Below are positions 1-5,346 of a stretch of DNA of 5,346 nt, in pieces. Source of the DNA: Verrucomicrobiia bacterium (GTDB taxonomy: Bacteria; Verrucomicrobiota; Verrucomicrobiia; CAIQCK01); NCBI GenBank assembly GCA_026417675.1, contig JAOACV010000223.1, positions 1 through 5,346 of the forward strand. The letters run 5' to 3'. A program made the translations under genes and the position numbers. Numbering within the stretch: position 1 is the stretch's first letter; each line of letters begins with the position of its first letter. The notes beneath the pieces are model-generated. The model did not search any database and was not told the origin of the DNA. It saw only the letters and a program-made list of their open reading frames with translations.

Positions 1-756
<756 letters not shown>

Positions 757-969
757 TCACCATGCACTATCTCATTTCATTCGAGTCACGGTTCTCATCC
801 AGGCGCTGCGTCGGCTGAAGGCCGGAGCGCGTCGGTGACGGCTGCGACCGGTCATCGCCGCCGCCGTCTCTGTGGGGCGGCAGGAATGACAGAACCGTCT
901 GACATCGAGCGCGCGCAGGGTAACGCCCGCATTCCCGAAGGCAAGCATGAAATTAGAAAAAATGTTGTC

Positions 970-999
970 ACACCGCTGGTGTATCAATTTTTATGATAC
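970..999. promoter_or_regulatory. AT-rich dyad pair, candidate operator/promoter core
   Basis: Two adjacent inverted repeats lie in the AT-rich island. The first is ACACC-GCT-GGTGT at 970-982 (5-bp arms, 3-nt centre). The second is GTATCA-N7-TGATAC with perfect 6-bp arms at 981-986 and 994-999 around an A/T-only centre. On the minus strand TATCAT (993-998), 17 bp from a weak TTTTCT (1016-1021), could be a -10/-35 pair for gdhA, which would put the second dyad over the -10 as an operator would be. The -35 matches consensus at only three positions, so the promoter assignment is weak. The dyads themselves are directly visible, but their function is inferred. Confidence 0.3.
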
Positions 1000-1168
1000 T
1001 TTCCGTTTCGGGCATAGAAAACAGTCCTCGCCGGACAATCCGCCCGCCATTCCCCCGTTGATTCATGGGCGCGGTTCGAGAAGGCGGACAAGTCACCGCA
1101 CGCTGCTGCAACCTCTACCCGCTTCAGCGGATCACTGTGGCTGTCCGCGGTTGACCTCGAATCTCGCC

Positions 1169-1197
1169 TTGCACGTCTCGGGGCCGCGCACTAGACT
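1169..1197 (+). promoter_or_regulatory. Possible promoter giving a near-leaderless exbB mRNA
   Basis: TTGCAC (1169-1174) and TAGACT (1192-1197) are separated by 17 bp. The -10 matches TATAAT at four of six positions and the -35 matches TTGACA at three. The -10 ends 10 nt before the exbB ATG, so transcription would start about 4 nt before the start codon. This fits the absence of any Shine-Dalgarno before exbB, but both boxes are weak and chance occurrence is possible. Confidence 0.3.
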
Positions 1198-1207
1198 ACG
1201 CGCCCGT

Positions 1208-1972
1208 ATGAAAACAACGAAGCTCGCCGGAGTAACCTGGACGCTGTTGCTCCCCGCCATGGCGCTGGCGCAGCAAGCGGCCGCGCCGGTCCAACCGTAT
1301 GAATCCAAAGGCATGACGCTGTGGCAGATTGTGCAGGAAGGCGGTTGGGTGCTGGCGCCGCTGGTGTTGATCTCCATCGTCGGCATGGCGATGGTGATTT
1401 ACTATTTCCTGACGCTGCGCCACGACAAGATTGTGGACCCGTCGTTTGTGGAGGGCTGCCGGCGATTGTTGCGCGACCGCCGCTTCGACAGGGTCGAGGC
1501 GCTCTGCGGGGCGTCGGCGCGGCCGATTGCGACGATCCTGCGGGCCGCCCTGGACGCGCGCGCCACGAGCGGGCCGACTGAAGTCATTGCGGTCCGCGAG
1601 GCCGCCGAGGCCGAGGGCGAGCGTCAGGCAGCGGCGTTGTGGGATCAGATTCATTACCTGATGGACATCGTGGTCGTCGCGCCGATGATCGGGCTGCTTG
1701 GCACGGTCATTGGCATGATCCGCAGCTTCTCCGGTCTGGCGCTCGACATCAGCGCGGCCAAGCCGATCCTGCTGGCCCAAGGCGTGGCCCAAGCGTTGAC
1801 CTGCACGGCGCTGGGCCTTTGTGTCGCCATCCCGGCGGCCATCTTCTACGCTTACTTCCGCGGGCGCGTGAACAAGCTGACGCTGGAGATGGAGTCGGCG
1901 AGCACGGAGTTGGTCAACCGTCTGATCAGCGCTGAAATGGCGTCCAATGAAACGACCGTCACCAGGCCATGA
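1208..1972 (+). CDS. exbB: ExbB/TolQ/MotA-family proton channel protein with N-terminal signal peptide
   Basis: Inner-membrane subunit of a proton channel that, with ExbD, converts proton motive force into movement of a TonB/TolA-type arm. The protein is 254 residues from the ATG at 1208. Residues 1-21 form a signal peptide (Lys-rich start, TLLLPAMALA core, cleavage likely after ALA before QQ). Membrane helix 1 spans about 47-70. A cytoplasmic loop follows to about 150 and includes an Ala/Glu-rich helix. Helices 2 and 3 lie near 152-175 and 192-217. The family signatures APMIGLLGTVIGM (158-170) and QALTCTALGLCVAIPA (195-210) are clear; T166 and T200 align with the channel-lining threonines T148 and T181 of E. 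coli ExbB. No Shine-Dalgarno precedes the start. The stop overlaps the next ATG (ATGA), indicating translational coupling to exbD. TolQ or a generic MotA/TolQ/ExbB label would be equally valid; the substrate system is not determined by sequence. Confidence 0.93.
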   Translation: MKTTKLAGVTWTLLLPAMALAQQAAAPVQPYESKGMTLWQIVQEGGWVLAPLVLISIVGMAMVIYYFLTLRHDKIVDPSFVEGCRRLLRDRRFDRVEALCGASARPIATILRAALDARATSGPTEVIAVREAAEAEGERQAAALWDQIHYLMDIVVVAPMIGLLGTVIGMIRSFSGLALDISAAKPILLAQGVAQALTCTALGLCVAIPAAIFYAYFRGRVNKLTLEMESASTELVNRLISAEMASNETTVTRP

Positions 1973-2415
1973 ACTTTCGCCGTCGCATCCGAACCGAACC
2001 GATGGGGTTCCAGATCATCCCCATCATTGACGTGATTCTCCTGTTGCTGATCTTCTTCGTCTCGACGTGGACCTATGCGCAGTGGGAGACGGAGCTGAAC
2101 ATCACCGTGCCGACCGCCAAGGAGGTCACCAAGTCGCGCCGCATGCCCGGCGAGATCATCATCAACGTCAACAAGGACGGCGAGGTCGTCCTCAACAAGA
2201 AGAACCTGACCGATCTGGAGTTGCGGTCGGTGCTGGTGCGCATCGCCAAACAATTTCCCGACCAGCCGGTGATCGTGCGCGGCGACGAGGCCACGCAATA
2301 TAAGGCGATCATCCGCGTGTTGGACGCGTGCCGGCAGGCGGACATCTGGAACGTCGCCTTCGCCACCAAACCTCCAGAACAACCCGCCCCCGCAACGACC
2401 CCGGCCGTTCGCTAG
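1969..2415 (+). CDS. exbD: ExbD/TolR-family biopolymer transport protein
   Basis: Partner of the ExbB channel; its single helix sits in the ExbB pore and its periplasmic domain couples to the TonB/TolA arm and cell wall. The protein is 148 residues. It has a short basic cytoplasmic N-terminus (RRRIR), then one membrane helix of about residues 16-35 in the form IPIIDVILLLLIFFV, where D21 matches the essential proton-carrying aspartate (D25 of E. coli ExbD). Next comes the usual amphipathic segment with LNITVPTAKE (43-52), then the periplasmic domain with EIIINVNKDGEVVLN (62-76) and VIVRGDEATQYKAIIRVLDACRQ split over 101-123. It ends in a Pro/Ala-rich tail (from about 135). Length and domain order are normal for the family. 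The start overlaps the exbB stop by 4 bp, and the next gene begins 6 bp after the TAG stop. Confidence 0.94.
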   Translation: MNFRRRIRTEPMGFQIIPIIDVILLLLIFFVSTWTYAQWETELNITVPTAKEVTKSRRMPGEIIINVNKDGEVVLNKKNLTDLELRSVLVRIAKQFPDQPVIVRGDEATQYKAIIRVLDACRQADIWNVAFATKPPEQPAPATTPAVR

Positions 2416-2421
2416 ACTTTC

Positions 2422-4824
2422 ATGATCGGCAGTCTCAAATCGCCGGAGCGACTCTCTTTCCCGGCCGCGGCGCTCCCGCTGGCTGCTGTGGTCGCATTGC
2501 TGGCCGCGCCCGCGTGGTCGCCGGCCGCGGGCGAGACGCCGCCGACGCCGAGCACGGTGGCGCCGACGCAGCCGAAACCGCCTGCTGCCGCGGCAGCGCC
2601 GACATTGCAGGGCGCGCCGCCGATGACCAATGGGACGGCGGGGTCTCTGACCAACTCCATTCCGCTGGATCCGGCGGTGGCGCAGCTTGATTTCGCCAAC
2701 GGGCTGTTTGCGCGGCAGTTCTACGACATGGCGCTGGTGGAGTATCTGAAGTTCAAGGACAAGAACGACAATCACCCGCTCGCCGACGAGGCTTATTACC
2801 GGATGGGCGAATGCCAGCGCGAACTGAAATTGTTCGACCAGGCGAAGGAGAGCTTCCGCACGCTGACGCGCCGCTGGCCCGCAAGCGAATACTCCGGCCG
2901 CGCGCATTTCCGGCTGGGCGAAATGGAGTATGCGGCCAAGGACTTGCGGAAAGCCGCGCCGTGCTTCTTGGCGGCCATGCATCAGTCGCGGGACGAGGCG
3001 GTCCGCACGACGGCGCAGTTTTATCTCGGCAAGGTGCAACTCGAAGCCGGCCAGGAGCGGGCCGCGCTCGAGAACTTCCGCGACGTGCTCAAGTCAAAGT
3101 CGGGCGAGGCATTCCGGCCCTACGCGGCGTCAGCGGTCGCGGGGATTTACCTGAAGCTCGGCGACCACAAGAACGCGCTGACGCACTACGAGAGTCTCCT
3201 GAAAATGCAAGCCCCGCCCGAACTGCGCGAGGAGGCGCTCTACCAAGTCGGCGCGTTGCGCTACGCGCTGCAACAGTATCCTGCCGCCGCGGCGGCGTTC
3301 CGCGAGTTTCTGAAAGAGTATGGCCGCAGCCGCAGCGTGATGGACGCGGGGATTGGTCTGGCGCGGTCGCTCTACGCTTCCGGCCAGCGGCGCGAGGCTG
3401 CGGCGGTCGCGCGCGAGTGGTATAACGCCGTGCCCAACGAGGTGAAGCCGGAGATGGCGATGATGGTGGCGATGGCGTTCCGCGACGAGAAAGCCTACAA
3501 AGAGGCCGCCGATTGGTTCGCCAAGACCAACACGCCGGAGGCGCGCGCCGAGATGGTGCGCTGCGCGTTCTTGGCGGGCGACTATCCGCGCACGGTGCAG
3601 TTGGGCGAAGCGTTGATGCAGACCGAGCCGAACAACGCGTTTCTGGAGAGCGTGTTGCTGCTGGTCGCGGAGGCGCACGAGGCGCTGAAACAATGGGAAC
3701 CGTCGGCGCGAACGTATCGCCTACTGCTGGAGCGTTATCCCAAGACGCGCTGGGTGGCCGACGCGCTCTGGCACGCGGCCATCTGCTGGCAGGAACTGAA
3801 GAGGCCCGACGAGGCCGTCAGGGAATTGGAGCGTCTGGCCAAGGAGTTCCCCAAGGACCCCCGCAACGAGGTGGCGTGGTATCAACTGGCGGTCTGCAAC
3901 GGCTTGCTCGACAAGACCGAGGCCATGATCGCGGCCTTCGACAAGCTCCAGTCGCTCTACCCCAAGGGCGCCTACACCGCCGAGGCGCACTACTGGATCG
4001 GCGCGCACGTGTTGACGCAGAAGCAGTGGGCCAAGGCCGCCGAGCACCTCGAAGCCGCGCTCGCAATGCGACCCGCCGACAATCGGATTCGCGCCCGCAG
4101 CAAACTGGTGGTGGCCTACTTCCAACTCAACAACATCGAGAAAGCCGCCGAACACGTCCGCGCGCTGACCCATGCCGGCGAGGTCAAACTCGTGCCCGCG
4201 GAAATTTTGCCGTGGCTCGGCGAGCAGACGCTCGCCGCCGATCGGCCCGAACCGGCGCTGGTTTATCTGAAGCAGGCGCTCGACTCGACGACCGACCCGG
4301 CGCTCCGCCTGCGGGCCAACGAGGCCGCGGCGCAGGCTTACACGCGGTTGGGCCAGTGGGACAAGGCGGCGGCGTTCTATCGCGACGTGATCGAGACCGA
4401 AGGCGCCAACAAGCGCGGCATGGCCGCGGCCGTCGGCCTGTCGGAGGCGCTGCTGCGCATGGGCATGTTTGCCGACGCCAAAGACACGCTGGAGAAACTG
4501 CTCGAACGCCATCCCGAAGGCCCGGAAAACGCCCGCATCCGCATGCTGCTCGGCGACCTCTTCGTCGGCTTGAAGGATCATCATCAGGCGGCGCGCTACT
4601 ACATGAGCGTGGCCGTTCTCTACGACGACCGCAAGATTTCGGCGGAAGCCCTTGACCGCGCCGCGAAGGCGTTCGAAGCGTGCGGCCGCGAGGGCGACGC
4701 CGCGCAGGCCCGGCGCGAACTCGACCAGCGGTTCCCGACCTATCGCATGTTTGCCAACGGCTCGGCGAAAACGGCGCCGACCGCAACCAACTCGCCGCCC
4801 AGCGAGGTCGTGAAGAAACCATGA
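2422..4824 (+). CDS. Large exported tetratricopeptide-repeat (TPR) protein in exbBD-tonB operon
   Basis: 800-residue protein of unknown exact role, probably periplasmic. The N-terminus is a signal peptide (basic MIGSLKSPER, hydrophobic 14-31, cleavage near 36-37). A Pro/Ala/Thr-rich linker follows at about 38-66. From about 85 to 770 it is almost all paired helices of TPR type. Examples are ADEAYYRMGECQRELKLFDQ (121-140), GRAHFRLGEMEYAAKDLRKA (159-178), EALYQVGALRYALQQYPAAA (271-290), ALWHAAICWQELKRPDEAVR (448-467), AEAHYWIGAHVLTQKQWAKA (520-539) and NEAAAQAYTRLGQWDKAAAF (633-652). Repeats often end in a YP/FP turn (YP 439-440, FP 477-478, YP 513-514, FP 771-772), as in YbgF/CpoB and BamD-like TPR proteins. 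I see no catalytic domain. The tail (780-800) is Thr/Pro/Lys-rich and disordered-looking. The position between exbD and a TonB/TolA-like gene suggests a scaffold or adaptor of the energised envelope complex; CpoB of Tol-Pal loci is the nearest parallel but is only about 260 residues. No good Shine-Dalgarno is seen; coupling to exbD is likely. Confidence 0.9.
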   Translation: MIGSLKSPERLSFPAAALPLAAVVALLAAPAWSPAAGETPPTPSTVAPTQPKPPAAAAAPTLQGAPPMTNGTAGSLTNSIPLDPAVAQLDFANGLFARQFYDMALVEYLKFKDKNDNHPLADEAYYRMGECQRELKLFDQAKESFRTLTRRWPASEYSGRAHFRLGEMEYAAKDLRKAAPCFLAAMHQSRDEAVRTTAQFYLGKVQLEAGQERAALENFRDVLKSKSGEAFRPYAASAVAGIYLKLGDHKNALTHYESLLKMQAPPELREEALYQVGALRYALQQYPAAAAAFREFLKEYGRSRSVMDAGIGLARSLYASGQRREAAAVAREWYNAVPNEVKPEMAMMVAMAFRDEKAYKEAADWFAKTNTPEARAEMVRCAFLAGDYPRTVQLGEALMQTEPNNAFLESVLLLVAEAHEALKQWEPSARTYRLLLERYPKTRWVADALWHAAICWQELKRPDEAVRELERLAKEFPKDPRNEVAWYQLAVCNGLLDKTEAMIAAFDKLQSLYPKGAYTAEAHYWIGAHVLTQKQWAKAAEHLEAALAMRPADNRIRARSKLVVAYFQLNNIEKAAEHVRALTHAGEVKLVPAEILPWLGEQTLAADRPEPALVYLKQALDSTTDPALRLRANEAAAQAYTRLGQWDKAAAFYRDVIETEGANKRGMAAAVGLSEALLRMGMFADAKDTLEKLLERHPEGPENARIRMLLGDLFVGLKDHHQAARYYMSVAVLYDDRKISAEALDRAAKAFEACGREGDAAQARRELDQRFPTYRMFANGSAKTAPTATNSPPSEVVKKP

Positions 4825-5330
4825 GCCATATCCCGCGCCAACGACCCGGTCCCTATCCCGGCCGCCCGCCCATCCCGGCTGCGGGTCCCGTCGGCCCGGC
4901 TAAGGTCCGCCGCGAACGGCTCGAATACGAGGGCGCGGCGGTGGTCTTGTCAGTGCTCTTTCACATCTTGCTGTTCATCTTCCTCCTCAACTACAACGTC
5001 CGCGCGACGCCGATGATCGAGGAGAAGCCCTTCCAGTTCAAAGTCTCGCGCGTGGACATGCCGTTCGCGCCGGTGCCGTTGCCGCCCGTGCCGCCGGAGG
5101 AACTCGCCGCGCAGACCGCGCCGCCCGCGCCGAAAACCGCGCCGCCCGCTGTCGAGAAATTCGTCGCGCCGCCGAGCATGGCCAAGCCGGGCGTCGTGGG
5201 TGTCCCCGCGTCGCAGATCCCCGCGCCGGCCATCCCTGAACAACTCCAGATCGGGTCCACACCGCTGGTCAAGCCGCCCTCGGCGCTCGAATCCGCCCGC
5301 GTCAGCCGCGAACTGATGGCGATCCAGCAG
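4821..5330 (+). CDS. TonB/TolA-like energy-transducing protein, N-terminal 170 residues, cut at contig end
   Basis: Likely the arm that carries force from the ExbB-ExbD channel across the periplasm. The frame opens with ATG overlapping the TPR gene stop (ATGA). Residues 1-37 are a Pro/Arg-rich cytoplasmic tail. One membrane helix follows at about 38-58, containing LSVLFHILLF, with S44 and H48 forming the S-x-x-x-H motif known from TonB (S16/H20 in E. coli) and TolA. After it comes a periplasmic region rich in Pro, Ala and Val, including PFAPVPLPPVPPEEL (81-95) and TAPPAPKTAPPA (99-110), as in the extended TonB spacer. The C-terminal domain that would separate TonB from TolA, or reveal another fusion such as a von Willebrand A domain, lies beyond the window. 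The genomic frame ends at residue 170 (IQQ); the following five codons, LSLIH, come from adapter sequence. No gene symbol is given because the deciding domain is missing. Confidence 0.75.
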
Positions 5331-5346
5331 CTGTCTCTTATACACA
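5331..5346. other. Tn5 mosaic-end / Nextera adapter remnant at contig end (not genomic)
   Basis: The last 16 bases, CTGTCTCTTATACACA, are identical to the start of the 19-bp Tn5 mosaic end used in transposase-based sequencing libraries. Their position exactly at the sequence end is what unclipped adapter read-through leaves. A minus-strand reading frame beginning here starts MYKRQ, a known artefactual N-terminus in metagenomic protein sets. The bases should be trimmed and not translated. Confidence 0.95.

Noticed and set aside
965..997. TTGTCA (965-970) with TATGAT (992-997) as a plus-strand promoter
   Set aside because: The boxes are individually good, but the 21-bp spacer is too long for a standard housekeeping sigma factor promoter.
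947..1207. Alternative ATG at 947 extending ExbB by 87 residues
   Set aside because: The extension covers the AT-rich dyad region, looks non-coding, has only a weak AAGG upstream, and would place a normal signal peptide in the middle of the protein.
2461..2530. Direct repeat of CCGGCCGCGG at 2461-2470 and 2521-2530
   Set aside because: Short, GC-only, and explained by Pro/Ala codons in the signal peptide and linker of the TPR gene; no sign of a mobile element or array.
1852..3039. Long minus-strand open frame (395 codons) across exbD and the TPR gene
   Set aside because: The translation is Arg/His/Gly-rich low complexity and lies opposite two clearly recognisable proteins; high GC content makes such antisense frames common.
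3513..4655. Plus-strand open frame of 380 codons inside the TPR gene
   Set aside because: Out of frame with the TPR repeats and Arg/Gly/Ala-rich without domains; the TPR frame is continuous through the same bases.
4950..5345. Minus-strand open frame of 131 codons beginning MYKRQ
   Set aside because: Its first codons are adapter sequence, and the rest is antisense to the proline-rich TonB-like gene and is Arg/Gly-rich, as expected of a GC-rich shadow frame.

Overview
The window looks like one end of a GC-rich bacterial contig from a Gram-negative organism, probably environmental or metagenomic. It carries a truncated NADP-type glutamate dehydrogenase gene on the minus strand. A 481-bp divergent intergenic region separates it from a tightly packed plus-strand operon: exbB-like, exbD-like, a large TPR protein, and a TonB/TolA-like protein cut off at the contig end. 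The gene order, the signal-peptide-bearing ExbB, the 800-residue exported TPR protein and the scarcity of Shine-Dalgarno sequences in the operon resemble Verrucomicrobiota/PVC genomes. That placement is an inference from style, not proof.

Layout: bases 1-726 (minus) encode the N-terminal 242 residues of a hexameric GdhA, with all four classical active-site residues of the substrate domain present. Bases 727-1207 are non-coding. They hold a strong ribosome binding site for gdhA, an AT-rich island with two dyads (about 946-1020), and a possible promoter just upstream of exbB that would give an almost leaderless mRNA. Bases 1208-5330 are the operon. exbB and exbD overlap by ATGA, exbD and the TPR gene are separated by 6 bp, and the TPR gene and the last gene again overlap by ATGA, so all four are probably co-transcribed and translationally coupled.

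How the genes work together: ExbB and ExbD form an inner-membrane proton channel whose force is passed to a TonB/TolA-type arm. The last gene has the right build for that arm: a short cytoplasmic N-terminus, one membrane helix with the S-x-x-x-H motif, then a proline-rich periplasmic stretch. The exported TPR protein between them is the unusual part. It recalls CpoB/YbgF in Tol-Pal loci but is much larger, and it could be a periplasmic scaffold or adaptor for this energised complex. GdhA is a separate metabolic gene that only shares the divergent regulatory region.

The last 16 bases (5331-5346) match the Tn5 mosaic-end/Nextera adapter and are not genomic. The true sequence ends near 5330, and the last five codons of the final reading frame are artefactual.
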